Assembly: GCA_029962745.1 (NCBI GenBank)
Contig: CM057157.1
Span: 1,173,491 to 1,237,490, forward strand
DNA length: 64,000 bases
Reading direction: 5' to 3'
From: Echinometra lucunter
Lineage: Eukaryota; Echinodermata; Echinoidea; Camarodonta; Echinometridae
In this document: positions 11,975 to 24,900 of the stretch, piece after piece
Layout of the letters: every line of letters starts with the position of its first letter
Numbering within the stretch: the first letter of the stretch is position 1
Made by a program: the position numbers and the translations under genes
The notes under the pieces: generated by a model
The model's database searches: none
The model's input: only the letters and a program-made list of their open reading frames with translations
Told to the model about the DNA's origin: nothing

Positions 11975-13061
11975 TCCCCCCCCCCCCCCCCTTTGAGAGA
12001 TTACACCCTGTGATGTGGGGGATGCCTCGAGGCATTTTGACAATATACAGTACCTGGACTGATGAAAGAAAAGGGAACGTATGTACAAAGAACTATTATA
12101 CAAACATTCATTGTGTCCTGTTGCATTTGTATGTTGATATCATCTTTAGGTCTTTGTGATAATTGTTACAAGCACGTAGCCGTTAGTAATTACGTGAGGT
12201 GTGTAGAGGCGACCTAACATGCACGCCAAACCGAAAATAGCTGGTCTGTTGAAAAAATAGTGACGGACCTCTTGCCTGAACTAGTGGAGAAACTATCAAA
12301 CATAAAAGTAATATTGATGTATCATCTGTGACCGTGAAACATCGTGGAGGGCCCCATAAAACTGTCATGATTCTCCAGAGTTAATGAAACTGAGAAATTA
12401 AAACCAATTAGACGGCTTCGGTAGCGGTTTTACACTACTGTAACATGGTTGATAATTTATGAAAGAACAATGACTGAATCACAGTTATATCTCTATGTAA
12501 ATAGGAGATACGATCAGTACCTGTTCATCATTCCATGTCAACCCATTAAAAAAAAATCCCGGTAACTACAACATAATTCTTAGCAGCACAACAGGCAAAA
12601 TAAAATACTATAAATAGTTTTTTTTTTTTAAAAATGAAGGTAAAAACATTTTCGTAACTGAATCAGTATTTTACACGAATGATCTAAATGTAGTAAGATG
12701 TCTTGTCATACTTTTCTGCATGAATATTTTTCTTGGAAAACATGTTTGATGATTATGTTGGAGAACCATCAAATAATCTGTCCCCGGACAGGCAATTCAG
12801 CAGCATACATAGTGTTACAAAAACATTACTATTATAATAGCTCTGACAGCGATGATGATAAGAGAAAAATACGATTATGGAGAGTGTGATCAAAGTTTTC
12901 GTGACCCGGGCTCGATCTGACTTCCAATAAAACTTAGCTTGGATATTTTGATGATTGTTTTTTATTCAAAGATTATACATGTAGATATATGTGTTCTTCT
13001 TGTATTTTGATTTCCACTTTTATTCTTCTTTCTTCTATCTTATGGTTAAAAATGGTTAAAT

Positions 13062-13280
13062 TGTTGGTTAATTTACCTGACTGCTAAAGAAAGCATGTGT
13101 ATGCTAGTATTTGTAAGCAACCACATGACCGACGGCTGGAGTCCTCTCCGAGAGACTTGGTAATGAGGATTAATACCTTACCTATGGGCACTAGCGCATC
13201 CACCATGTTCACTTGGTTTCGAACCCTGGTACCGCCAGTTTATACGCGACCACCGCTCTACCACTAAACCATCATGCCCC
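13062..13280 (-). mobile_element. tRNA-derived SINE, copy 2
   Basis: Read on the minus strand, the head is tRNA-like: A-box TGGTTTAGTGGTAGAGCG and B-box GGTTCGAAACC at tRNA spacing. Both internal Pol III promoter boxes match consensus. The body continues into the shared ACCTGACTGCTAAAGAAAGC segment. Confidence 0.75.
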
Positions 13281-14000
13281 TCTTTTAAAAAGGTTTACAC
13301 CCTCATAACCCTGCGTGAGATGCCTCAATGCATTTTGACAAATGTTGACGAATATCAGGGTTCTCCTCTGTTTTTAGCGACATTTTATCGACAATTAGCA
13401 ACATTCGCGCAATGTTTGTAAAAAAACTGGACGAAACGAAAAAAAACCCCAAACAGACAAACAAAAAACCCCGCAGTGTTCGCAAGCACTCGCCGTTCAG
13501 TGTGATACCCCCTGAATTGTGTGAAGTGTGTAGAGGCGTCCTGACATGCACGCCAAGCCAAAAATGCCTGGTTAAAAAAACAAATGGAACGTGGGCCGCG
13601 GAAGCGTGGGGGGGGGGGGCAGGTGGCTGCAGCCTTTCCTTCAATTTCGGCTAAAAAGAGCTATTGTAAAAAAAATGTAAATTGCTCATTTCGTAGGCCT
13701 GCAAAACAATAAGAATAAACCAAGGGCCCCATGGACTCTGCTTGTTTGGGTCTCAGCCCCCCCCCCCCCCCCCACACTTGAAAAAAACGTTCCGCGACCC
13801 CTGTGAAACACTAAATGTTCATTTGTGATCGTGGGGAAACCGTGTTTTCATTGTGCAAATACTCCTGTTGCTATAGGGAATGTGTTTACATAGTTTCCAA
13901 AATTACCAGACAGTGAGTTGTTCATTTATGATTAGAAGAAAAGCATACTTGCATACAGCAAATACTCCTGTTGCCATGGTTGCTGGGGAATATGTTGTTT

Positions 14001-14556
14001 ATAGTTACCAACATACCTTTTGTGTGATAATACTCATAGCTAATTCTACAACTTGCAGAGGGAGGAAAAAATTCTTGTTTATTTATCGGGAGGGGGTGGC
14101 TTTTTTCTGAACTAAATAAACAAGAAATGTTTGCCTGTGGAATAGCCATTGCGATGATGCTTTGCAAAAGAAAAGGAAAATATATATTGAAATTTCAAAG
14201 GGGGGAATGGCACATGAGTTGTATGGTCATTATAAGATGAAATCATCTAAAAACCATAGCCCGTTTGTTATCCAACTTTCACAGGCCTTTTTTTTTATGT
14301 AAACAGATGTCACCTTTATCATGCTATCCTTCATCTCCTCCTGTGATTGTTTTATAAATCTTATTTTGCGCTCGTCTCTATAGACTTTTGTTACCATGAA
14401 TACAACAAAAATATTATCCTTTCTCCTTGTCCCTTTGGTAAATACATGCACGATTACCGATGGTTAGCAAAGGATTGTCACGCTATCAAGCTATGCTTAT
14501 CAGATAGTCCTTTGTGATTTCATTTCATGTATAAATCTCTTTTAATCTCTATAGAG
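14001..14556. other. Intergenic, nothing recognised
   Basis: I see no gene or clear repeat. The direct repeat is expected to continue from copy A here, but its partner lies outside the window. Confidence 0.5.
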
Positions 14557-14832
14557 GTGTTGTGGATCAGTGGATAAGTCTCCGGACTTTGAACCACAGG
14601 GTCTGGGGTTCAAATCCCACCGCAGCACTCGCGTTCTTTGGCAAGACGTTTATCTACATGTGTCACTCTCCACCCAGGTGTAGTAAATGGGTACCCGGTA
14701 GGAAGAAATTCCTTGAATGCTCGAGCGCCTGATCAGGGTAGCCGTGCTAAAGCCGGGGTAATGATATGCAGTGCTTAGAAACATTTGTATTAAGCGCTAT
14801 ATAAATGTTGCATATTATTATTATTATTATTA
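14557..14832 (+). mobile_element. tRNA-derived SINE with ATT tail
   Basis: The head GTTGTGGATCAGTGGATAAG (A-box TGGATCAGTGG) and GGGGTTCAAATCCCACC (B-box GGTTCAAATCC) are tRNA-like. The body contains GGTACCCGGTAGGAAGAAAT and AAGCGCTATATAAATGTTG, and it ends in (ATT)n at 14815-14832. The complete structure (Pol III head, body, LINE-like 3' end with trinucleotide tail) is that of a full-length SINE. The 3' end resembles that of the L2-like tail at 38750. Confidence 0.85.
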
Positions 14833-15292
14833 TAATGTAGATGTTATAACTTTACTTCAACAATGTATTGATCGTATTATCTATTCATTATGTTGCATTA
14901 AGGTTATAAAGTAAATTGGACAAAGGCAACAATGAAGAAAACATACAAAGTGTAACAAATAAACGAATACCTTGACGCCCTATGCATAGTCTCCTCTTTC
15001 TCTCTCTCTCTCCCTCTCCCTATTGCTCTCTCTCTCTTATCCCCTCTCACTTTCTCTCATCTCTCTCTCCCTGTCTCTGCTTTGTTTGTTTAATTTTTTG
15101 TCGGTTAACGCGCTTTGATGACGGGGACACGTGCCAGCAGCTATGCCACTGGTAATGTAGCAAGGATCTCGTGTCTTTTGCAGACTCACCATTTTCCATT
15201 TGAATTATATGTTGATAATTCGTTATGTCCTACCATTTTACCTGGTTAGAATTAATCACGTACGAGTGTACGTGTGCGTGCGGGTGAGTTTG
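14833..15292. other. Intergenic with CT microsatellite
   Basis: A CT-rich tract lies at 14994-15080. Nothing else is recognised. Confidence 0.6.
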
Positions 15293-15475
15293 TGTGGAGG
15301 TGCCGTGGTCCAGTGGTTTAAGGCCCTCGACTGGAGATGTGAGGATCGGGGGTTCGATCCTCGGGACGGCCCACGCCACTTATGCCCTTGAGTATGGCAT
15401 TTTATCTACATTGCTCTTTTATCGTACTTCAAATAAATGAAAGTGCTATAGGCATATCGATACCAACGTGTGCAT
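15293..15475 (+). mobile_element. Second tRNA-derived SINE family
   Basis: It contains GGTGCCGTGGTCCAGTGGTT (A-box TGGTCCAGTGG) and GGGGGTTCGATCCTCGG (B-box GGTTCGATCC) with a D-arm and anticodon-arm-like spacer, then ATGGCATTTTATCTACATTG and GTGCTATAGGCATATCGATA. A degraded copy of the same body is at 60176-60290. Confidence 0.75.
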
Positions 15476-15540
15476 TTGTGTGTTTAAAAAAGTGTATGTG
15501 TGTGGGTCGTGCGGGTGTAAGGGTGCGTAAGTGTGTGCGT

Positions 15541-15823
15541 AAGTGTGTGCGTGTGTGTGTGGGGGGGGGGGGGATGGAGCCCAACTCCCCGCTCTCGCAG
15601 CCCATGTTTTGCAATCTATAATTGCAAACATTAAAAAAAGCTTAGTGTATTAAATAGCATCAAGGTTCCACATTTTGAAAGATCTTATTTAGAAAGTTAA
15701 ATTTTCTGATTATATTCCTCACGAATTCTATTTAATTTCGCTCCACATTGAGAAACAAATCAATAATATAAAAAAAAAAACTATCATTGTTTCAAATTAA
15801 AAACTCTACACAGTTTGAGTTAA
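15541..15823 (+). repeat. Local duplication, unit 1
   Basis: It matches 15885-16159 at an offset of 340 bp: GATGGAGCCCAACTCCCCGC, TTTTGCAATCTATAATTGCA, TAGCATCAAGGTTCCA and CACGAATTCTATTTAATTTC. A third, more diverged copy lies at 58783-58975. Confidence 0.85.
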
Positions 15824-15884
15824 GATATTAGCTCTTTACTATTGATATGATTTTTTGTTGTTGTTTTTAGTCGACATTGTGTGC

Positions 15885-16159
15885 GAGTGTGTATGTGTGT
15901 GTGGGGAGGGGGGATGGAGCCCAACTCCCCGCTCTCGCAGCCCCTGTTTTGCAATCTATAATTGCAAATATTTAAAAAAAACTTAGTGTATGAAATAGCA
16001 TCAAGGTTCCATAATTTGAAAGATCCTATCTAGAAAGTTAAATTTCCTGAATATATTATTCACGAATTCTATTTAATTTCGCTCCACAATGAGAAACAAA
16101 TTTATTAAAAAAATAGCTATCATTGTTTCAAATTCAAAACTCTACACAGTTTGAGTCAA
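15885..16159 (+). repeat. Local duplication, unit 2
   Basis: Direct copy of the preceding unit with about one change per 15-20 bases and small indels in A runs. It is followed by a further nested repeat at 16160-16342. Confidence 0.85.
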
Positions 16160-16345
16160 GTGTGTCCCCATACGCTTTCCTCATTAAGTGTATTAGCAAT
16201 TGTGCTGTTGTATTTTAACGCTTAAAACACAATCGCTAATGCATTTAATTCAAAACTCTACACAGTTTTAGTTAAGCGTGTCCCCATACGTTTTCCTCAT
16301 TAAATGCATTAGCAATTGTGATTTTAAGCGTTAAAATGCAACAGC
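16160..16345. repeat. Small direct-plus-inverted repeat
   Basis: GTGTCCCCATACG-x-TTTCCTCATTAA occurs twice (about 16161 and 16279), and TTTTAACGCTTAAAAC is matched by the inverted TTTTAAGCGTTAAAAT. The interval can fold on itself around 16220 and 16330. Confidence 0.6.
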
Positions 16346-18469
16346 AACCACACTACCCCTGTTGCTTTGCTACATCTCTTGTAAAGTTTCACTGATAAAT
16401 GTAGGCAGAAGTTAAAGGGGGGGGGGGGGCATTTCAATGTTTGTCCAGTGACTCCAGTCATGGGAACCCTTCACTTATCACTGCTGGGCATGGGCACAAA
16501 TCCTGCGGGATGGAGGGGGGGGGGGGACACCCCCCAACTGACATTTTCATCTTCCGGATTGTCTAGAAATCTTCTGGTTTGAAAAGGCCTTCCTTTCCCT
16601 CTTTCTCTCGCTACATCTTTTGTTATTTTTTTTTTAACCACAACCACTTTAATAAAGACAGTGATCAAAGTGATTTTCCAAACATTTTGTTCAAAAGTGC
16701 AATTCATTTGCACTTTCAAAACCAAGTTGAATGACCAGAAGTGGTTTGAAATCGTTAATTTAGGATAGCCTGGCTTTTTAAATATAATCTATATTGTGCA
16801 AGGCATTCTTAATAGCTCTTTCCAGGAAGCATTCCTTTAAAAGTTAATGATACTGAATTTCAGCTCCATTTCCTTGCTTTTAAAACTTATTATTTTCTTT
16901 TCCTCAGCATATTCCTGAGCAACGCATGCGCACATGGTCATTCTCTGAGACGATCGATCTCGCAAAATATTCGTACTAGGCCTACGTACGTCATATGCCA
17001 TTAATGCGCGCTTTACTCCTCTCTAATTCTGTCTGTGATGATATTTGTGCGCGTGCAAACATTTACTCAGAATTAAATTTTTTCTTAAGTGTCACTTTGA
17101 TACTTTTATTCTTAAGAATCTAGGACCTATTTTAGTTTTTAGAATAATTAGAAATACATGTACAATATAAGATAGTTTCGCCCTGGGGCACTGGGCAGAA
17201 TTTGTAAAGTTTGATGATTGGTTTACTCACCCTAACACCAACCTCAAATAGGATTAATCTTGTTCTCAAATTTCTATCACATTGCTTTCCACTCGTCATG
17301 TCTTCCCACTCCCTAGCTCTCTCCCGACCCCCCCCCCCCTCTCTCTCTCTATTTCTCTCACCCTCTTTGTATTTTTTAATCAATTAAACCACTGAATTAT
17401 TGATGAAATGATTAAAACACTTATTTTCATTGTTATTTGTAATCTACATTTTTAAAACCACCCTTTATGAATCAATAAAGGGAATACAATGAAACAGAGG
17501 TTACATGTTCTTATCGTAATGGTCAACATAAAACATGGTTGATCTTAATTGTGACAACAAAATCTGACACGTGGATCGCGGGGTGGATCGTCACTTGCAT
17601 CATTTAATTTGTGCACAAATATTTGAATATTTTTTTTTCTAAATTCTTAATTGCATGTCTGAACGAAAACTTCGATTAACGAAGATCATGCGAATGTTGT
17701 GAATGATATTCTTTTCGCGCAAAATTTTGGCAGAAATGAAAGAAACATTTGTTCAATAATGATAATGCATTCTCTTCTAATTTGTTTGATATGGAAATAT
17801 GTATGATAAGTCTGTGTACAGTGTTCTATATATTTACCCTTTTTCTCGAGTAGAATATGTTGCGATATTGTTTCAGTTCGATATAGGCAATGACAGATGA
17901 CTCATATCTCATAGTTTTTTATATGCGTCTGAATATACATGGATATAATAATGCAACGTATGTTTGATTTATGAAAACTATAATTCTTATATTCTTCCTG
18001 AATTATTGTAATTAATAACAAATACATTATATTATCTGTGATTTGATTATGCTTACAAACTTGATATTGATCATAATAGTCATGATAATGATACCTATAT
18101 ACTGAAAATAATAATAATTAACTACTCGAAAAGAAAAAACAATCAAGCACAGCACGCCCTTGATTTTCTGGATAAGAATGTTATCGAGAGTATATAAAAA
18201 AAGTTAAGGTTATTACATCACTTCTAAAAACAGCATAAACACTCTAAAGTTTCTCATGTTTCTACAAGCAAACAAAGATATATTACAATGATGCGGGGAA
18301 AATGCAACTATTAAGACGGGTCCAACTCGATCATTTTGGGAGCAATATCTTAAAAGTATCATTGATGTTTTAATTTTGCAGCTTATATATTCATTTGAAT
18401 ACATAATGAGCCATCTGACAAAAAGGGGGCATTGTTTGTAATATACCATTTGAGGATATTTACTTCACT
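16346..18469. other. Intergenic downstream of the receptor gene
   Basis: I recognise no coding. G runs occur at 16418-16428 and 16515-16526 and a CT tract at 17335-17355. In particular no glycine-loop, HRDLAAR or DFG kinase exon was seen on the minus strand here. Confidence 0.55.
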
Positions 18470-18475
18470 TTTATT
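18470..18475 (-). terminator. Candidate poly(A) signal of the receptor gene
   Basis: TTTATT on the plus strand is AATAAA on the minus strand, about 340 nt downstream of the TAA of exon 12. It is the first canonical hexamer I noticed after the stop. AT-rich DNA gives such hexamers often, so this is only suggestive. Confidence 0.35.
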
Positions 18476-18816
18476 TACCTATCTTATCTCGACGAAGGAG
18501 AGCTTTGTATCGAGTTGGGTTTACCATACATACTTAAAAAAGGAGACATGTTCTTAAAACCTGAGGGAAATCATTACTAATATCTACAAATTTGTCATCA
18601 AGGTATTCAAGCAAGGAAGCGTTCGGATGTTTGAATAATTGTCAATTTTGCTGTTTGGTTTTATACAGTGAAGGATTTCATAGCTAACCACTATGTCATA
18701 ATCGACCTCTCAACGACACCCCCCCCCCCCCTTGATCCAAAAGTCGTAATGAATAGGCCTTGCATCAGTCAGCATTCCGACAGGTATTCGTATGGTCGGT
18801 CACTTGTATGAAGAAC

Positions 18817-18937
18817 TTAGTTGACAACATCGTATGCGTTATTATTATACTGTGCAGATGACTTCCCTTCCACCTTGTCTGTTAGACATGTTGGAGGTTC
18901 TTCAGGTTGTTCACTCCCAGACCCTCTAGGTTTGTTC
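18817..18937 (-). CDS. Tie-like: Receptor exon 12: short cytoplasmic tail and stop
   Basis: The acceptor AATTTTGTTTCAG|G restores the frame from exon 11 (phase 2). The 39 codons read NKPRGSGSEQPEEPPTCLTD, then KVEGKSSAQYNNNAYDVVN, followed by TAA at 18819-18817. The tail has two tyrosines (QYNNN and AYDVV), the second a possible YxxV docking site, but no kinase features. A weak internal donor (GACAAG|GTGGAA) could skip the stop if kinase exons exist elsewhere. I saw none with HRDLAAR or DFG-like coding on the minus strand of the remaining 18.8 kb. Confidence 0.68.
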
Positions 18938-21900
18938 CTGAAACAAAATTATAGACAACTCCAATGACATCTCTGAGAAATCTACATATGTATAAGGTGA
19001 AATTAATCTTACCCAAGTGTTTCATGTGATTTTCTCAAGGAATATGTGAAATGACACAGAAATGGTGCACATACAGGTAGATTTAAAGACAGACTCATAC
19101 CATCATACCATATCATTAAATTAAGTAAAGACTGGATATAAAGAGAGAGGGAGAGAGAGAGAGAGAGAGAGAATGGAGAGAGAGGAAGGGAGAGCTTCGA
19201 GGACGAGGACGTGTAATGAGACAAGCAAGAATCACATTTTTATATCACATCAAAAATAGAATCTATCCAAAATATCAGAAAATGAAATATTCAGCAGTAC
19301 AGCATTATGAAAAGAGTTTTTGGAATTTATCCCATCTCCAAGATAAACTCCTATAGGGGAACAACTCATTTACCTCCTTCTGATCATGACAGCAGCGATT
19401 AGGAGCACAATGATAAGAAGAGAACCAATTACACCCCCTACCACGGCTCCTACTGGCACGTCTGGTTTTTCACCTGTTGATGAAATAATTTACTTTACAA
19501 TTAATATTACAATATGGTTATATAAAGTGACATTAATACATCACTATACCGTCACTTGGCATTATTATGCACGTCATTTTTATTTTTTGTCTCGATTTTA
19601 TGCATTGACATTTCTGAAAACACAAAGCACGGTCGAGGATATCCACAATATCGTTAACATTATACACATGCGGGGGGGGGGGGGGGTGGGGGGGAGTCTC
19701 TATACTCTTAATATTAAACACAGGAATGTTATTAAGCTGAAAAACTTCACTGACATTCAAAAGAGGGTTGTGATACCTGGCCTATATACACTAACAGATT
19801 GCTTTGTTATACTCGAAAGAACTGGTGACTTGGATATATGCCTATTGATTAATATAAAGAATAATATTACGGTACATAAATGATATTATAAAAAATAGGA
19901 AAATGGTTGATCATTGTCACAGAGATGAAATGCATCCTCGTCAGATTATATCATCTCAACTCATCGAGATTTGATTTATCCTTTGGTACATTTAATCTTC
20001 ATAACGATTACTGACATAAAGATGTAATTATTTTCATCCAGACTGAGAGCTAATGCAAAGTAGGAATATTGAATTTGAGATTAACTTTCAATGACCAAGT
20101 AAACATGATGTACGATAAAGGGAACACGAAATAAGTAGGACTGGGAAGATAAGAAGATCATCTTAGTTTCAAGCAAATGTTTTTGATTATTCTACCTCTC
20201 ACCTCAAGTTAATTGGTGCACACTTTGATTTGCCAATTTCTCAAACTCTCTGTCAGTCACTGAGCACTATCCTGCTGCAGGCCTATCTTATTAATTGAGT
20301 AAGGTCTTTTTCTTTTTGCATCTTACATGTCTTAAAATCTTTCCATAAATTTTGATTTCTCCATATTTTTCGCTTACTTAATGTCTTTCGATACCCTACG
20401 TATAGCGATCAGGACTGTGTTGTTGCAGCAGTACGCCGCTATTAGACGAATAATCGTCTGCATTCGTAGGATTTGTGTCTACTGCTAACTATCTGCGCTC
20501 TAAGCTCAGTCTTGTTCTCTGTCCACTGCCTATTGCTACACGAACTCTACTGGACGAGAATGAAATTCGACACTTGACGCGAAAAATAACGCCCCGCGCA
20601 AGCTGGGCCTTTCAATAACTCACTTTCACGCAGAGTATTTGTCCTAGCTTCAGGTGACAGGGGTCCTATTCCACCTGGACCCTCTCTTATTGCTGCTACA
20701 CTGAAGCTGTAATCTGTTTCTGGGTTTAAATCAGTCACGGTAGCTGATGTGGTCGTTTGGTCTACTCTAACAGCTATCATCCAATTACTGTCATCTGTTT
20801 TCATGAAGACATCATACCCTACAAGAGGAGGATCCCCTACATCATCTCCTTCAATCCAAGCATTCCATTGTAGACGTACTGTGGTTGATCCGGTGTCCAA
20901 TATGACAGGTTTTTCTTCAATTACTGGCAATACTGCGTAATAGATACAAGAGATCCATTGGTTGTCCTAATTAAAATTTTTAATGAGCTACCTGCTATCA
21001 TAGGCGCCAGAAGCGGGGGAGGGGGGATCATTCGGAAGTGGGGACAAAATCGATTTTTGCCCCCCCCCCCCCCGGGCCCCCTTCGCAAGAAAAAAAGAAT
21101 TTTTGGATCATATACAAGCATGTGAAATGAGCATATTGACATGATTTGTGCTCTAAAATGCAAACTTTCATCATTCAAACATCTAAATTTCTTACTCGGT
21201 CGCTACGCTCCCTTGTATAAATAGATGCAATGTATCTCAGTATTGAGAAATTCTGTCTATCAGCTATTAAAAAGGGCAGATGCTTGTTTTTTTCGGGGGA
21301 TTATTTTGCCCCCCCCCCCCCTTCCCTCCTCAGTATCCACATATATTGGTATAAGGGCGCCCGTATTTTTCATATTTGGGCAATGCCGGAATATGACATT
21401 TCTGTACATTTTCACCACCAAAATTGTAAAAAATTTGCGCGCTCGCTTCGCTCGCGCGGTGACGAAGTTGTGAAACTGAATAGTTAATTTTCGGGCAAGG
21501 GTGTCGGCCCCATCGCCAAATTAACTTTACCATTATGCCATTCATAAACCCTCCCCTTGCCATGCCCCGTCTCCCGAGTCTCTCACGCCATCCTAACATG
21601 CTAGAAGCGGTGAACAAATAATCATATTTCAGTACTAACGATGAGAGAAGATGGAAAACATTTTTTCTTAATTAAAAAAACTCTAAACTAGTCCTTTTAT
21701 ATATGAATGAATATGCATAAAGGGGGGGGGGTGGGGTGGAGAAAGGTGCTTTTTCGGGGGGTGTTTATGGGGTACGTTCTATGCTAGTAGTAAGCATTTG
21801 AGGTGGGCCCCCATAAAGGTTAGGGGTTGGCCCCCAAGAGTGTTTGCCCCCCCCCCCCCCCCCAAGCTGGTACCCTTCCGGCATGCCTGTCTGCTATCAT

Positions 21901-24900
21901 ATCAACATTTGAATATATGATTAAAACAAAGAAACGATACATGAGATTAACAATAATTTTAGTTAATACTCTGAAAAGTAAAATGTGGAAATATTCAGTA
22001 GGCCTACATACATTAAAAATGCTCATTACTTGGTTCATGTTGCACAGGTTAAAAATTAAACACGAATAGGATTTGGTTTGATACAAATATAAATCATAAT
22101 TTATCGATTATGGGCTAAACTGTAAATTCGAAAGCCATGATTCAAAATACAATCATATTTAGGTGGACACTAGTTCACTATCATTACATTCCTTTCTACT
22201 CAGTTCGGATGAAATAGTTAGAATTAAGTTGGCATTGACTAATAATGATAATTACATTCAGGATTTTATAGCGCCTAATACATCTCTCAGATGTCTCTAA
22301 GCGCTTTACAGAAATATTATTACCCCGGTCATCGGATTCAGGCTTGCCCGCACACAATGTATGCACCTTCCTAAAGTCCGAATTTTTTCTTTTTCTTTTA
22401 TCTTGCATGAACACAAGAACACCAATGTGGCTAGCAGTATATTAAAATCAAGTGGTACGCGATTTCGCCTTTTCCTCACCAAATGTATTATCTGTGATAG
22501 AGATGAAGACGTCACCAACATTGCAGACATATTCCTCCGGATTTACGTTGTCAACCTCGAAGACTACAGCACGTTCTGACCCTGACACAGAGCTAGATCT
22601 TCTAGAGATTCCAGTAGCATCATAGTTGCCTCCAGCATATCGATAAAGATTCACTGATGTCTCACTAGGAGGAGGATTACCCTCAACATAACACGTGAAG
22701 CTAGATGGCTGGTATGGATTCACCTTCTCTGAAACTAGCCTTGATATCCCTAGAGGGTAATAAATCAAGAACAAAACAAGATGTTAAAATAATATCTGAA
22801 GGAAAAGATAGCTTGAAAATATAAGGAGAAAATGTGAGAGGCACGATGGTTCTTTCGAAGAATAGTCGTTTCGTTTCGTAACCGGTATAGGTCTCGGCTA
22901 TAGACTGTCTCCTTTGTAAGCTAAGTGTTGGGATTTTTGCGGCATCTTTACATCCACACAGCGACAGACGGTCCCGTCATCTCAAGCAAAGCTGCTGTTA
23001 AAATCATTATCTTAAAAATCTTTTTTTTTAATGTTATCATGGTCTTTCATTTTTCACATTTCATGAAAGGTATGCTCGTATTATACTAAAACTGCAGTTA
23101 CATAATTTGGAAGGATACGTGATTGTATTCACCAGCGTAAATCCGTTTCGAGGAGTGGGGGATGATCGAAATATTTTGCCGAAATATAGTCTTGCTTACA
23201 CTCCAGTATACATACCCTCTCGCCCGCCGCACCCCTTCCCCCACATGAGCAAGCGAAGCGAGCGAGCAAAAAATGACCACTTCTTCCTATAAAAGAAGTC
23301 TTATTTTGTCATCACTCTATAGACTTATTTTGCTGCTCGAATTTGCTGCTCGAATCCTTGCAGCTATACAGACCTAACTAGCAATTTATGAGTAGAAGAA
23401 TAGCATAAACTTTGGAAAGAGAGAGACAAATTGCAAACCAATTTCCTTCTTAAGAATATATAACCGGCATCGGTTAAGATACTAAAAATGCGAGCGAGCA
23501 CTTCCAGTTTTGTTTTCTTTATTTTCATTCCTCTTTCCTTTCTTTTTACCTCTCTACAGTTTTACAATATTATTTCTTCTTTTAAAAGTGGGGGTATATT
23601 TTGTACAGGCCATCCTCCCTCTCGAAAAAGTGGAGGTATATATATATATATATATATATGACATTTTGTGCAAGCACCAATATGGGTTTCGTAAGCAATA
23701 CAGTACTAAGTTGTCCCTCACAAATCTAATAAATGATGTAATAAAATCGATTGATGAAGGCAGAATAACACTTGGTGTATTCTTAGACTTCAAAAAGGCA
23801 TTTGACACAATAGATCATTCTATCTTGTGTAGGAAGCTTGAATGTTATGGAATTAGGGGATTACCGCTAATGTGGTTTAGAAATTATCTTTGTGACAGAA
23901 CTCAGTTTGTAAAATATGGTGGGATCAACTCATCAAGAAAGAAAACAACATGCGGTGTACCCCAAGGATCGGTATTAGGGCCAACCCTCTTCTTAATCTA
24001 TATTAATGATTTACCAGATTGTACAGATTACTTCAGTTTTAGACTCTTTGCTGATGATTCAAACCTCTTTCACACGTTTCCTGTTGGTCAGTCTACTGTT
24101 GATATGGACGAAGTAAATACACATCTTGAAAAGGTATCAAGTTGGTGCAATGCAAATAAACTCACAATTAATCTATCAAAAACAAATTATATGCTTATCA
24201 GTGGAGTTCGAAAATCCATTGAAGTAAAAGAAAATTTGAGAATAGCAAATACCATTATAAATGAAGTGGATGTTGCATTGTTTGTAGGTTTAAAGATAGA
24301 CAAACACCTGACCTGGAAAACTCATATTGAGAAGGTAAACAAATGTATTAGGAGGAAAATTGGCATTATTTTTAGACTCAGAAATTTTGTGCCACAGAAA
24401 ATTTTGATCTTACTGTACAAAACTCTGGTGCAGCCTCACATTACCTATGGAATTGAAGTATGGGGTAGTACTTATAAAGCAAATCTGAATTGTATACTGT
24501 TAAGTCAAAAAATGGCTCTACGTGCTATCACGTTTAGCTCAATCATGGCACATTCTAAACCATTATTTGAAAAGTTTAACCTGTTGAATGTGTATCAACT
24601 GCACAAACTCTGTATTTGTAGTTTTGTGTATGAACTTGTAAATGGAATGTTACCTCATACAATTGTTCAATATTGCTCTTTTCTTCAGCATAATTATCCG
24701 ACAAGGCAGAAAGAAAAAAAAATAACCTGTACATACCTAAGGTTAGGACAACCAAAGGAAAATTTTCAGTTTCGTATGTCGGTAGTTCTTTGTGGAATGA
24801 ACTACCCCTCACTGTGCGAACAAAGCCATCTGCATCATGTTTTAGAAAAACACTTGTAGAATACTTGTTAAGTTCAAGTCACACAATTTAGGAGGGTGTT

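Larger units (their letters stand above)
10047..14000 (+). repeat. Left copy of a long direct repeat (copy A)
   Basis: From CAGATCTATCAAATATCTC to the region around 13981 this DNA matches 57292-58036 plus 60797-64000 in the same orientation, with scattered substitutions and small indels. It continues past the right edge of the window in the other copy. It lies downstream of the receptor gene; the other copy lies just upstream of it. No coding is recognised. The shared 69-codon frame (11166 and 61190) differs by mostly non-synonymous changes. Confidence 0.9.

Noticed and set aside
1..18800. Search for tyrosine kinase exons downstream of the receptor stop
   Set aside because: I looked for glycine-loop, HRDLAAR and DFG-type coding on the minus strand and found none. 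This was by eye, so short diverged exons could be missed.
19386..19883. 165-codon plus-strand frame over the transmembrane exon
   Set aside because: Antisense shadow of receptor exon 11 and intron; the minus strand has the splice sites and hydrophobic segment.
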